From Megamonas hypermegale (GTDB taxonomy: Bacteria > Bacillota > Negativicutes > Selenomonadales > Selenomonadaceae), in contig DCFC01000054.1 in the NCBI GenBank assembly GCA_002314325.1, positions 1 to 21,814 on the forward strand: DNA of 21,814 nt, written 5' to 3'. Positions 1 through 7,586 of this stretch are shown piece by piece. The notes under the pieces are model-generated. The model saw only the letters and a list, made by a program, of their open reading frames with translations, was not told the DNA's origin and searched no databases. The position numbers and the translations under genes were made by a program. Within the stretch, counting starts at the first letter, position 1. Each line of letters begins with the position of its first letter.

Positions 1-86
1 TTATATAAATAATTCTATGTAAAATACTGCGATTTCTGGTGTGATTACTATTGGATTTGTTTGATATCTATTTGTTATTGTGATTT

Positions 87-113
87 TTGACTTAAATTTT
101 ATAGCTTTATAAT
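87..113 (+). promoter_or_regulatory. Possible promoter of the integrase gene
   Basis: A TTGACT hexamer at 87-92 and a perfect TATAAT at 108-113 lie upstream of the integrase. The 15-bp spacing is shorter than the usual 17, so this is only a candidate. The rest of 1-170 is very AT-rich and shows no coding potential. Confidence 0.35.
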
Positions 114-121
114 AGCACGAG

Positions 122-170
122 CTTAAATTTTTATCAACTCCTGGCGAAAATTTTAAGAAAAAATTTTTTT
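122..170. other. AT-rich inverted repeat ahead of integrase
   Basis: An 11-nt arm at 122-132 (CTTAAATTTTT) is nearly complementary to 147-157 (AAAATTTTAAG), followed after an A-run by seven T residues. It lies between the candidate promoter and the integrase start, so it could be a leader hairpin or attenuator, or a protein-binding site. The A-run between stem and T-tract makes it a poor classical terminator. Confidence 0.3.
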
Positions 171-193
171 AGTACGTTTTTAGTACGCTTTTT
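171..193 (+). repeat. Left copy of integrase-flanking direct repeat
   Basis: This 23-bp unit contains two AGTACG hexamers at 171 and 182, exactly 11 bp apart, each followed by a T-rich run. The same unit recurs at 1352-1374 with one mismatch at position 7 (T here, C there). One-helical-turn spacing fits arm-type binding sites for the N-terminal domain of the adjacent tyrosine recombinase. That role is inference; the repeat itself is directly visible. Confidence 0.75.
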
Positions 194-282
194 CTCTATA
201 AATGAAGGGCAGAAAATTCATCTCGATAAGTAAAATATATTCACTATTTTACAAATTTTATACAGAGAAAGGAATGAATTTT

Positions 283-1353
283 ATGTCGGTCTACAAATAC
301 GAGAAAAGAAATTCATGGTATGCAAGCTTTTACTACACGGATTGGACAGGCAAGCGCAAAAAGAAGAAAAAAGAGGGCTTTGCCAGCAAGAAAGAGGCGC
401 AGGCATTCGAGCACGACTTTCTGGAAAAAATAGCCGGACAATGCACGATACGGTTTAATTTGCTGGTAGAAGCATATCTTGAAGATTGCAAAAAGCGGAT
501 AAAAAATTCCACGTATACGACAAAGAACACCATTATTCAAAAGCACTTACTGCCGTTTTTTGCCGCTGCGCGCGTCAATGAAATCACTTCCTCAACCATT
601 CGGCAATGGCAGATATGGATGCTGCAAAAACACACGGACAAAACGACACAGTATCTGCATTACGTCAATATTCAATTATCCTGCATATTCAACTTTGCCC
701 GAAAATACTACGGCTTGGCTGTAAATCCGGTGAAGCAGTGCAATACGTTGGGCAATACGAAAACGCGGGAGAAATATTTCTGGACTTTGGCGGAATTCAA
801 TAGTTTTATAGAAAAAGTAGATAAAAAAGACTCATTTTATATACTTTTTAATCTACTGTTCTGGACGGGAATGCGCCGCGGCGAACTGCTGGCACTGCGC
901 CCGATGGATTTTGATTTTCTCCAGAAGCAGGTTATCATCCGCCGCAATCTCATATTCGTAAAAAATAAACCGCAGATGAATTCGCCGAAAACAAAAACGA
1001 GCCGGCGCACTATAAGCGTGCCGCAATTTTTAGTGGATATGGTGCAAACATATATAATGAAGGAAAAAATACGCGATGACCAATTATTATTCTGCTGCAT
1101 GCCGTACCATATTACAAAGAAAATAAAAGACTACAGCAAAAAAGCCGGTATACGCCCCATCAGAATACACGATTTCCGTCATTCACACGCTTCACTGCTG
1201 ATAGAGCAGGGGTATTCGCCGATGATTATCGCCGAGCGGCTGGGGCATAAGGACATAAGCACGACATTGAAAGTTTATGCACATTTATACCCTGATAAAC
1301 AGAAAAAACTGGCGGAGTCTTTGAACAGTTTATATCAAAAAATAAAAAAATAG
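283..1353 (+). CDS. Tyrosine recombinase / phage-type integrase
   Basis: A site-specific recombinase of the tyrosine (phage integrase) family, about 356 aa, which cuts and rejoins DNA at attachment sites. The first 50 residues form a lysine-rich arm-DNA-binding domain (YKYEKRNSWYASFYY onward). A SAM-like core-binding domain follows at about 55-145, then the catalytic domain. The full catalytic set is visible, numbered from this start: Arg198 in TGMRRGEL, a Lys in PKTKTSRR, His296 and Arg299 in HDFRH, His322 in LGHKD, and Tyr332 in KVYAH. I chose ATG 283 because AAAGGA lies 9 bp upstream; an in-frame ATG at 202 lacks a ribosome site. It is flanked by 23-bp direct repeats, the right one overlapping the stop codon. 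No other phage or ICE genes are visible. It is probably the end of an integrated element lying mostly left of the window, or a solitary remnant. It appears intact. Confidence 0.93.
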   Translation: MSVYKYEKRNSWYASFYYTDWTGKRKKKKKEGFASKKEAQAFEHDFLEKIAGQCTIRFNLLVEAYLEDCKKRIKNSTYTTKNTIIQKHLLPFFAAARVNEITSSTIRQWQIWMLQKHTDKTTQYLHYVNIQLSCIFNFARKYYGLAVNPVKQCNTLGNTKTREKYFWTLAEFNSFIEKVDKKDSFYILFNLLFWTGMRRGELLALRPMDFDFLQKQVIIRRNLIFVKNKPQMNSPKTKTSRRTISVPQFLVDMVQTYIMKEKIRDDQLLFCCMPYHITKKIKDYSKKAGIRPIRIHDFRHSHASLLIEQGYSPMIIAERLGHKDISTTLKVYAHLYPDKQKKLAESLNSLYQKIKK

Positions 1354-1374
1354 TACGCTTTTAGTACGCTTTTT
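1352..1374 (+). repeat. Right copy of integrase-flanking direct repeat
   Basis: AGTACG occurs at 1352 and 1363 with the same 11-bp period as the left copy. The unit begins inside the TAG stop codon of the integrase and abuts a terminator hairpin. It matches 171-193 at 22 of 23 positions. Confidence 0.75.
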
Positions 1375-1416
1375 GGCAATAAATCCTTTATTCATAAGGC
1401 TTTATTGCCATTTTTT
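1375..1416 (+). terminator. Rho-independent terminator after the integrase
   Basis: GGCAATAAA (1375-1383) pairs perfectly with TTTATTGCC (1401-1409), and CCTT/AAGG extends the pairing inward. Six T residues follow at 1411-1416. Confidence 0.85.
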
Positions 1417-1440
1417 AATTATTTATATAAGATAATCAAT

Positions 1441-1481
1441 AAAAAGCGGTAATGTTGATAAGTCAACATCATCGCTTTTTT
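1441..1481. terminator. Second, probably bidirectional terminator
   Basis: AAAAAGCG...CGCTTTTT arms enclose a perfect ATGTTGA/TCAACAT inner stem, with A-runs on one side and T-runs on the other. It could stop transcription from either side, isolating the integrase from the downstream gene. Confidence 0.7.
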
Positions 1482-1517
1482 CTTTTGGCAAAAGACGGCA
1501 AAAAGCTTAAAATCTCA

Positions 1518-1544
1518 TTGCAAATTTTACAGTTATAGTATAAT
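1518..1544 (+). promoter_or_regulatory. Candidate promoter of the transferase gene
   Basis: TTGCAA at 1518-1523 and perfect TATAAT at 1539-1544, with a short 15-bp spacer. It would give an untranslated leader of about 70 nt before the TTG start at 1621. Confidence 0.4.
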
Positions 1545-1620
1545 ATTGATGTAGTATTTACACGGATTTTACAGTATTGAGATTGTTAAGGTTAAAGTTT
1601 GTTGGGAAAGGAAGTTTACA

Positions 1621-3315
1621 TTGTTTAATAAGGGGTCATTGTTAAAGATAACCAATTATTTGCAAAGAATTTGTGATGAGCATTTCAAGTTTATGATTAC
1701 GCTGTTTATAATCAACAGCCTGACGACGGCATGGTCGCTGTTTGATGAGGAAAAAGCCGACGTTGCCATCGGATATATTTTTTCGGTATGGCTCGGTTCG
1801 CTGCTTATCGCCTGCCTGATTGACCTTCTGCCGAAACGGTTTCTGCAGAAAATTGTCAAAGCGGTGATTATCATACCAGCGGGACTGATTTTCATCGGCG
1901 AGTTTTTCACTATGTACCGCTACAAGGCGTTAATCGGCACGGGCATTATCAATTCCGCACTGGAAACGAATATGCGCGAAGCGACGGAATTTCTCACAAT
2001 GTACGTCGGTCTTTCCGGCTTTTTGTCGGTCGCGGCGGCTGTCGCTGTGGGAATTGCTCTGTATAAATTAAATCCTTTGAAAAAAATTCACGTTACGAGC
2101 CGCACGAAGCGCAAGGCTGTAAGCGCGCTGGCTGTGGTAAGTATTTTTTATACGATTAGAATGTTCACCGTCTACACCGATTTCATGTGGGAGGATGAAG
2201 TCCTGCCGATACAGCGCGTGTACGCTTCCACGTCCGTAGCGGTGCGCAATATGCAGGCCTACCATGATTTGTCCTCGCAGGTCAACAGCAATGTCGTCCT
2301 GACGGAGAATAACAGCAAGATTAAAAATATCGTATTCATTCTGGGCGAGTCGACAAACCGCAATCATATGCACCTGTACGGCTACTATCTGCCGAATACG
2401 CCGAACCTCGACGCACTCAACGCTAAAGGCGAGCTGGGCGTATTCACCGACTGTATCAGCCCTCACTCCACGACAATCGCCGTGCTCAGCAAGCTGTTCA
2501 CGTTCTGCGATTACGAATCTGATAAGGAATGGTTTCACTATAATAATCTAATCGACGTGATGAACGCCGCAGGCTACAAGACGCATTGGCTTTCCAATCA
2601 GGAAACGTCCGGCATCTGGGGCAATGTGGCGCAGATTTATGCGGCGCACAGCGATGTCAGCGCATTCACCCGTATCCGCGATTCGCGCGAGGATTACGGT
2701 ATTGAAGACGGCGAGCTGTTCCCGCTGATTGATGATGCCATCGCACACAGAAGCGATGACAGAAACTTTTACGTAATTCATCTGATGGGCGGCCACGGTC
2801 TGTATTACAACCGCTTCCCGTACAGCTTCAGCAAATTCTCCAAAGACGATATCCAGCTGCCGATAACGGACGGCAAGAAGGAAATCGTGGCGCAGTACGA
2901 TAATGCGCTTTACTATAATGATTATATTGTAAGCAGCATCATCGACAAGTTCCGCGACAGCGAAACGCTCGTCATCTATGTGCCGGACCACGGTGAAGCC
3001 GTATACGATGAAGGCGAGGATATGTCCGGTCATATCGAGGAAAATCCGACGCATCATATGATTGAAATCCCGGTCATCATGTGGGCTTCCGATAAGTTCA
3101 AGGCGAAATATCCGGAAAAATGGGCGCAGATTAAAAATTCCGTAGACCGTCCGTACATGACGGATGATATGATTCATACCGTTATGGATTTGGCGGACAT
3201 CAAGACGGCTGAGTTCAATCCGGCGAAAAGTATTGTAAATGATAATTTCGATGCCAGCCGCGTGCGCATGTTTGACGGCATGAACTATGATACGGAAATT
3301 AAAGATAAAAGATAA
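1621..3315 (+). CDS. Phosphoethanolamine transferase-like sulfatase-superfamily membrane protein
   Basis: A 564-aa inner-membrane enzyme of the alkaline-phosphatase/sulfatase fold, closest in layout to EptA/CptA-type enzymes that move phosphoethanolamine from phospholipid onto lipid A or LPS core. About five membrane segments fill residues 22-185, and the periplasmic catalytic domain starts near 236. Metal and catalytic residues can be assigned by motif: Glu243 in LGEST, the nucleophile Thr284 (or 285) in SPHSTT, the HLMGGHGLYY loop at 387-396, Asp456-His457 in PDHGE, and His471. The start is TTG 1621, supported by GGGAAAGGAAG about 8 bp upstream. It is a single-gene unit with its own candidate promoter and terminator. 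An LPS-modifying role fits a diderm Firmicute. The exact acceptor, and whether it alters polymyxin susceptibility, cannot be read from sequence. Alternatives in the superfamily are other phosphoglycerol or phosphoethanolamine transferases; the architecture does not suggest LtaS. Confidence 0.85.
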   Translation: MFNKGSLLKITNYLQRICDEHFKFMITLFIINSLTTAWSLFDEEKADVAIGYIFSVWLGSLLIACLIDLLPKRFLQKIVKAVIIIPAGLIFIGEFFTMYRYKALIGTGIINSALETNMREATEFLTMYVGLSGFLSVAAAVAVGIALYKLNPLKKIHVTSRTKRKAVSALAVVSIFYTIRMFTVYTDFMWEDEVLPIQRVYASTSVAVRNMQAYHDLSSQVNSNVVLTENNSKIKNIVFILGESTNRNHMHLYGYYLPNTPNLDALNAKGELGVFTDCISPHSTTIAVLSKLFTFCDYESDKEWFHYNNLIDVMNAAGYKTHWLSNQETSGIWGNVAQIYAAHSDVSAFTRIRDSREDYGIEDGELFPLIDDAIAHRSDDRNFYVIHLMGGHGLYYNRFPYSFSKFSKDDIQLPITDGKKEIVAQYDNALYYNDYIVSSIIDKFRDSETLVIYVPDHGEAVYDEGEDMSGHIEENPTHHMIEIPVIMWASDKFKAKYPEKWAQIKNSVDRPYMTDDMIHTVMDLADIKTAEFNPAKSIVNDNFDASRVRMFDGMNYDTEIKDKR

Positions 3316-3329
3316 TAAATAAGCAACAT

Positions 3330-3377
3330 GAGCGCAATCATGATTTAATTTTATTTCATGACTGCGCTCTTTTTTTA
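3330..3377 (+). terminator. Terminator after the transferase gene
   Basis: GAGCGCA (3330-3336) pairs with TGCGCTC (3363-3369). An inner CATGA/TCATG pairing adds to the stem, and a run of eight T residues follows. Confidence 0.88.
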
Positions 3378-3405
3378 TTTATTTTGCGTCTTTGCCAGAA
3401 GTATA

Positions 3406-3529
3406 CTGCATGAAGATAAAATTCCAGTCGGTAACCGGCAGTATAATACTTTATATTCATTCGACGTTGACACTTAACCTCATTAAATATAAAGTATTAT
3501 ACTGCTTTGAAAAATCAACTGGCACAATA
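3406..3529 (+). repeat. Palindromic intergenic element, copy A
   Basis: First of six related elements. The stem GCAGTATAATACTTTATATT (3438-3457) pairs perfectly over 20 bp with 3486-3505 around a 28-nt loop (3458-3485). The right outer arm ends in ACTGGCACAA, the family's terminal repeat. The left outer arm has drifted and its boundary is approximate. The stem differs from copy B by an exchanged base pair (ACTT/AAGT against AGTT/AACT), so pairing is kept. The loop contains TTGACACTTAACCTC. Confidence 0.85.
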
Positions 3530-3697
3530 AGCTTAAAACATCATTTTTTACATTTATTTTGCAGATTTTTGCCTGCTTTTTACAAACGGCGGCGCTTCTT
3601 TACAATTTTTTTGTGTACATATTACAAAATCCCGGTAGAGTGGACACGGGAAAATTGGTTAAATATATATTGTTGAATTCAGTTATTATTTAATCCG
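3530..3697. other. AT-rich spacer between repeat copies A and B
   Basis: No gene is seen here. A short TCCCG...CGGGA inverted pair lies near 3630-3651. The transporter operon's promoter should be here or in copy B, but no well-spaced -35/-10 pair stands out. Confidence 0.5.
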
Positions 3698-3817
3698 TTA
3701 TGCTGGTAAAAAAGAGCCTTTAAGCCAGCAGTATAATAGTTTATATTCGTTCGATGTTGTCACTTAACCTCACTAAATATAAACTATTATACTGCTTTGA
3801 GAAATCAACCAGCACAA
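3698..3817 (+). repeat. Palindromic intergenic element, copy B
   Basis: A full-length 120-bp copy. Outer inverted repeat TTATGCTGGT (3698-3707) against ACCAGCACAA (3808-3817). Stem GCAGTATAATAGTTTATATT (3728-3747) is perfectly complementary to 3776-3795, extended by one A-T pair. The 28-nt loop is at 3748-3775. It ends 39 bp before the ATPase start, so it would be in or near the leader of the transporter mRNA. Confidence 0.9.
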
Positions 3818-3856
3818 TAGGTATTTATCCGTAAAATAAAAGAAGAGGTTGAAAAG

Positions 3857-4639
3857 ATGCTTGAACTGAAAAAAATACGCAAGTCTTATGATAACGTAGA
3901 AGTTTTGAAAAACATTGATTTGACAATCGAAAAGGGTGAAATCGTGTCCATTCTCGGCCCGTCCGGCTGCGGCAAGACGACGCTGTTGAACCTGATTTTG
4001 GGTCTTACGAATGTAACGGGCGGCCATATTGTCTTTGACGGCGAGGATATCACGCATATGCCGATGGAAAAACGCGGTTTCAATATCGTATTCCAGGATT
4101 ATGCACTGTTCCCGAACTTAAACGTTTATGAAAATATCGTTTACGGGCTGAAAAACAAACCGAATATCTCCACGCCGCAGGAAGTGCAGGATTTAATCAA
4201 TCTGCTCGGTCTCGGCGAACATTTGAACAAAAATATCGAAGAACTGTCCGGCGGTCAGAAACAGAGAACGGCGCTTGCCAGAACGCTCGTCATGAAGCCG
4301 CGTATTCTGCTCCTCGACGAACCGCTATCGGCGCTCGACGGTGTCATTAAAGAGTCAATTAAGCAGAAAATTAAACAGATTGCCCGCGATTTCAAACTCA
4401 CGACAATCATCGTTACGCATGACCCGGAAGAAGCACTGACGCTTTCCGATAAGGTTTTAATCGTAAATAAAGGCACAATCGCTCAGTTCGGCAGACCGGA
4501 AGAAATCATCAAGAAACCGGCTGATGATTTTGTGCGCAAATTTATCTTAAAACAGCTGGAAATCAAGCGCAACAATATTATGGAACTGTTCTGGGACGGC
4601 AATGCTTCTGCCGCTGAAAATTATCTTCAGGTGGGTTGA
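3857..4639 (+). CDS. phnT: Phosphonate (AEP)-type ABC transporter ATP-binding protein
   Basis: The cytoplasmic ATPase of an importer, 260 aa. Walker A is GPSGCGKT at 34-41, the Q-loop Gln80, the signature LSGGQ at 130-134, Walker B ILLLDE at 150-155 and the H-loop His188 in VTHDPEEA. It belongs to the polyamine/iron/AEP branch of ABC ATPases. Members of the PhnT/FbpC/PotA type usually carry a C-terminal TOBE-like regulatory domain and run to about 350 aa; this one stops about 100 residues earlier, so that domain appears to be missing. The stop codon overlaps the permease start region (TGATGATGA), showing translational coupling. AEP as substrate is inferred from phnW and phnX downstream; an Fe(III) importer of the FbpABC kind is the main alternative on sequence alone. 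Confidence 0.85.
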   Translation: MLELKKIRKSYDNVEVLKNIDLTIEKGEIVSILGPSGCGKTTLLNLILGLTNVTGGHIVFDGEDITHMPMEKRGFNIVFQDYALFPNLNVYENIVYGLKNKPNISTPQEVQDLINLLGLGEHLNKNIEELSGGQKQRTALARTLVMKPRILLLDEPLSALDGVIKESIKQKIKQIARDFKLTTIIVTHDPEEALTLSDKVLIVNKGTIAQFGRPEEIIKKPADDFVRKFILKQLEIKRNNIMELFWDGNASAAENYLQVG

Positions 4640-4641
4640 TG

Positions 4642-6318
4642 ATGAGTACATTACTTAAAGGACGAGAATTAAAAGCTATTTTTATAGCTGTTTTAGCTAT
4701 ATTCGCTGCATTTTTAGCCCTGCCGTTCGTGGAAATCATCTATCAGGCGTTTTCCACCGGCGGCGGCTTCGGTTTTGACCATTTCGCCACAATGCTCAGT
4801 GAACGCAATTTCGCAACGGCGTTCGGCAACAGTATCACAATCGCCTCCGTCAGTGCGCTTATCAGCACTATTTTGGCTTTTATCCTTGCCTACACTATTC
4901 ATTACACGAATTTGAACGGCAAATTGAAAAAAGCCATTCAGGTTCTGGCACTGGCGCCGATGTTTCTGCCGACGATTACATACGGTTTCGCCATTATCTA
5001 TTCGCTGGGCAAACAGGGCTTTCTAACAAAAAATCTCGGTATCAATATTGATATCTACGGTTTTAACGGCCTTTTAATCGGCTATCTGATTTATACGCTG
5101 CCGATTGCTTTCCTGCTCATCTTCAATGCTATGAAATATATCGACAAGAAATTCATGATTGTATCGAAAGTTATGGGCGACAGCAATCTGAAAACATTTT
5201 TGCAGACGATAATCCGTCCGCTGCTCGGCACGATGGCGGCATCGTTTGTGCAGTGTTTCTTTCTGTGCTTCACTGATTACGGTATTCCGGCTTCCGTCGG
5301 CGGTCAGTATCAGGTGATTGCAACCGTATTGTACGAACAGATGATGGGCAGTATTCCGGATTTCAACCGCGGCGCCGTTGTCGCTATCGTAATGCTTCTG
5401 CCTTCCATCATCAGTATTGCTCTTTTATGCTATCTGCAAAAATACAATGTACGCTACAGCAAAATTTCGCAGATTGAACTCAAAGTCAATAAACTGCGCG
5501 ACGCTTTCTGGGGCGCATTGTCCGCGATAATCCTCGTCATGGTTCTGTCCATGTTCATCGTAATCTTCCTCATGCCGTTCATTCAGGAATGGCCGTACCG
5601 CATGGCGTTCACGACGGAGCACATCTCCTCCATTCTCAGCGACTCCGCCATCATCGACGTTTATCTGAACTCGCTGTTTGTTGCGGCGCTGACGGCCGTT
5701 ATCGGTCTGTTCGTTTCCTACGGCGCGGCGCTGATTACGGCGCGAAGCTCGCTGGCGGGCAGCAGCAAATTCACGGTGAATTCCATCGCCCTCATCACAA
5801 ACACCATTCCGGGCATGGTAATCGGTATCGCCTATCTCATGCTCTTTTCCGGCAGCACGCTGCAAAATACGTTTGCGCTTATCATCATCTGCAACGTCGT
5901 GCATTTCTTCTCCACACCGTATCTGATGCTGAAAAGCTCACTGGAAAAACTCAACAAATCATGGGAAAATACGGCGCTTTTAATGGGCGACAGCTGGTTT
6001 AAAACGCTGCGCCGCATTATCACTCCGAATATAAAAACAACGATACTGGAAGTTCTCGGTTATTATTTCGTAAACGCTATGGTAACAATCAGCGCCGTCA
6101 TCTTCATCGCCGGTGCGCAGACTATGGTCATCACGGCGAAAATCAAGGAACTGCAGTATTTCGGCAAATTCAATGAAATTTTCGTACTGTCCATCCTCAT
6201 CTTGCTGACGAACCTCGTCGTTAAGGGGCTTTTGGGACTGCTGGCGAAAAAACGAGTAACGGTTAAAAAAGAAAATAACAATAAAATCACAAAAACTAAA
6301 GGGGAATTAGCAGTATGA
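4642..6318 (+). CDS. phnU: Fused double-domain ABC permease, AEP-type
   Basis: A 558-aa inner-membrane permease made of two fused binding-protein-dependent transport domains. Each half has about six membrane helices and one EAA-like ATPase-docking loop, recognisable as VMGDSNLKTFLQTIIRP near residue 178 and LMGDSWFKTLRRIITP near 447. The fusion is typical of FbpB-like and PhnU2-like permeases, so one polypeptide supplies both halves of the channel. I chose ATG 4642 because AGGTGGG ends 6 bp upstream; ATG 4639 and TTG 4636 are in frame but sit too close to that site. It overlaps the binding-protein gene by ATGA at 6315-6318, so all three transporter genes form one coupled unit. Confidence 0.85.
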   Translation: MSTLLKGRELKAIFIAVLAIFAAFLALPFVEIIYQAFSTGGGFGFDHFATMLSERNFATAFGNSITIASVSALISTILAFILAYTIHYTNLNGKLKKAIQVLALAPMFLPTITYGFAIIYSLGKQGFLTKNLGINIDIYGFNGLLIGYLIYTLPIAFLLIFNAMKYIDKKFMIVSKVMGDSNLKTFLQTIIRPLLGTMAASFVQCFFLCFTDYGIPASVGGQYQVIATVLYEQMMGSIPDFNRGAVVAIVMLLPSIISIALLCYLQKYNVRYSKISQIELKVNKLRDAFWGALSAIILVMVLSMFIVIFLMPFIQEWPYRMAFTTEHISSILSDSAIIDVYLNSLFVAALTAVIGLFVSYGAALITARSSLAGSSKFTVNSIALITNTIPGMVIGIAYLMLFSGSTLQNTFALIIICNVVHFFSTPYLMLKSSLEKLNKSWENTALLMGDSWFKTLRRIITPNIKTTILEVLGYYFVNAMVTISAVIFIAGAQTMVITAKIKELQYFGKFNEIFVLSILILLTNLVVKGLLGLLAKKRVTVKKENNNKITKTKGELAV

Positions 6319-7340
6319 AAAAGAGAAAAATTTTAACGGCATTAATGGCCGGTGCGGCGCTGTGCGCTTCCATGCTGTTCGGCGGCTGCGGCGGCTCCGA
6401 CAGTGCGTCCACTTCCAGCGACGACGGCAAAGTTGTCATTTATTCCAACGCTGACGACGAAGCAGTCGACGCGATGAAAAAAGCACTCGACAACAACGGT
6501 TTCAAAGACAAATACATCATGCAGACATTCGGTACGTCCGAGCTCGGCGGCAAGCTGATGCTTGAAGGCAAAAATATCGAAGCCGATGTTGTAACGATGA
6601 GCACGTTCTATCTCGACAGTGCGCAGGAAAAAAATAAAATGTTCGCTGATTTAACTTTCGACTACAAACCGCTCGGCGAAAAAGTAAGCTTCTATGCACC
6701 GATTACTTCGCAGGAAGGTACAATCATCGTAAATACGGAAAAAATGAAAGAAGCCAACCTGCCGATGCCTGCTTCCTTAAAAGATTTGGCCAACCCGATT
6801 TACAAAGACCAGATTTCCGTAACGGACGTGAAGGCATCCTCGACGGCTTGGCTCTTAATTCAGGGTCTTGTAAGCTCCTATGGTGAAGAAGAAGCAAAAC
6901 AGATTTTAGCAGGTATCTATAAAAATGCCGGCCCGCATATCGAAAACTCCGGTTCCGCACCGCTGAAAAAAGTACGCGCCGGTGAAGTGGCAATCGGTTT
7001 CGGTCTCCGTCAGCAGGCTGTAGCTGACAAACAGGAAGGTCTGCCTATCGACTATGTAGACCCGGCGGAAGGCAACTTCTCCTTGCAGGAAGCAGCTGCC
7101 GTTATTGATAAGGGCGACAAAACGAAAGCAGATGCTGCCAAAATGGTTGAATGCATCATTAAAAACGGCAGAGCTGACCTCTTGAAGTCCTACCCGAACC
7201 CGATTTACGAAGGTGAAACTTCCGACTCCGTGTTCAAATCCGCCAATCCGAAAACTTTCGCTGAAAAATTAAGCGTTGACTTACTCAAAAAACATCAGGA
7301 ACTGTCTGAAGCTGCCAAACAGATTGCTTCCGGCAACTGA
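6315..7340 (+). CDS. phnS: AEP-type ABC transporter substrate-binding lipoprotein
   Basis: A 341-aa extracytoplasmic solute receptor. The N-terminus has a lipoprotein signal peptide with lipobox LFGGC and acylation at Cys25, followed by a Ser/Asp-rich linker. The mature part starts VVIYSNADDEAVDAMKKA, the opening of the iron/AEP-type class of periplasmic binding proteins. Its length fits AEP-binding proteins of the PhnS2 kind. The start overlaps the permease stop by ATGA, with AAAGGGGAA upstream. phnW and phnX downstream argue for 2-aminoethylphosphonate as ligand. Because Fe(III)-binding proteins share this fold, the substrate call rests on context. Confidence 0.83.
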   Translation: MKKRKILTALMAGAALCASMLFGGCGGSDSASTSSDDGKVVIYSNADDEAVDAMKKALDNNGFKDKYIMQTFGTSELGGKLMLEGKNIEADVVTMSTFYLDSAQEKNKMFADLTFDYKPLGEKVSFYAPITSQEGTIIVNTEKMKEANLPMPASLKDLANPIYKDQISVTDVKASSTAWLLIQGLVSSYGEEEAKQILAGIYKNAGPHIENSGSAPLKKVRAGEVAIGFGLRQQAVADKQEGLPIDYVDPAEGNFSLQEAAAVIDKGDKTKADAAKMVECIIKNGRADLLKSYPNPIYEGETSDSVFKSANPKTFAEKLSVDLLKKHQELSEAAKQIASGN

Positions 7341-7362
7341 TAATTGCTTTGTAAACAATATG

Positions 7363-7483
7363 TTGTGCCAGTAAAACATCGAGCCTTCATGACAGCGGTA
7401 TAATAGTTTATATTCGTTCGATGTTGTCACTTAACTTCACTAAATATAAACTATTATACCGCTTTGGCAATCAAGCAGCACAA
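7363..7483 (+). repeat. Palindromic intergenic element, copy C
   Basis: Outer ends TTGTGCCAGT (7363-7372) and GCAGCACAA (7475-7483). Stem GCGGTATAATAGTTTATATT (7395-7414) is perfectly complementary to 7443-7462. Compared with copy B, a T-A stem pair has become C-G on both arms. The left arm holds AACATCGA and the loop holds its complement TCGATGTT, so an alternative pairing is possible. It begins 22 bp after the binding-protein stop codon. Confidence 0.9.
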
Positions 7484-7493
7484 CAGGTTAAAT

Positions 7494-7546
7494 AAAAAAG
7501 GTCTAGACAATATCTCCATCATATTGCCATAGGCCTCTTTTTAAGG
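7494..7546 (+). terminator. Terminator or attenuator between transporter and phnW
   Basis: AAAAAGG...CCTCTTTTT arms with an inner CAATAT/ATATTG stem and a T-tail at about 7538-7542. It follows copy C directly and lies just ahead of phnW, so it may end the transporter transcript or act as an attenuator of phnW. Confidence 0.7.
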
Positions 7547-7586
7547 ATTAAAGATAATTTTATTTAAGTTTAAGAGGAGAATTTGC

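Noticed and set aside
202..282. Upstream in-frame ATG (202) as the integrase start
   Set aside because: It has no ribosome site and would add 27 residues not expected for the family; ATG 283 has AAAGGA at good spacing.
3630..3651. TCCCG...CGGGA inverted pair in the spacer before copy B as an operator
   Set aside because: Five base pairs with a 12-nt loop is within chance expectation and no regulator gene is nearby.
3392..3676. 94-codon + strand ORF over repeat copy A
   Set aside because: It runs through the palindromic element and AT-rich spacer, has no ribosome site and no recognisable domain; the reading frame is a by-product of the repeat.
3748..3786. Loop of the palindromic element as a mobile promoter (TTGTCA / TATAAA; TTGACA in copy A)
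   Set aside because: The spacing is only 15 bp, the boxes are degraded in copy E, and in copy F the loop points against the neighbouring genes.
3857..7340. FbpABC-type iron importer
   Set aside because: Domain layout alone allows it, but phnW and phnX immediately downstream favour 2-aminoethylphosphonate. Kept as an alternative only.
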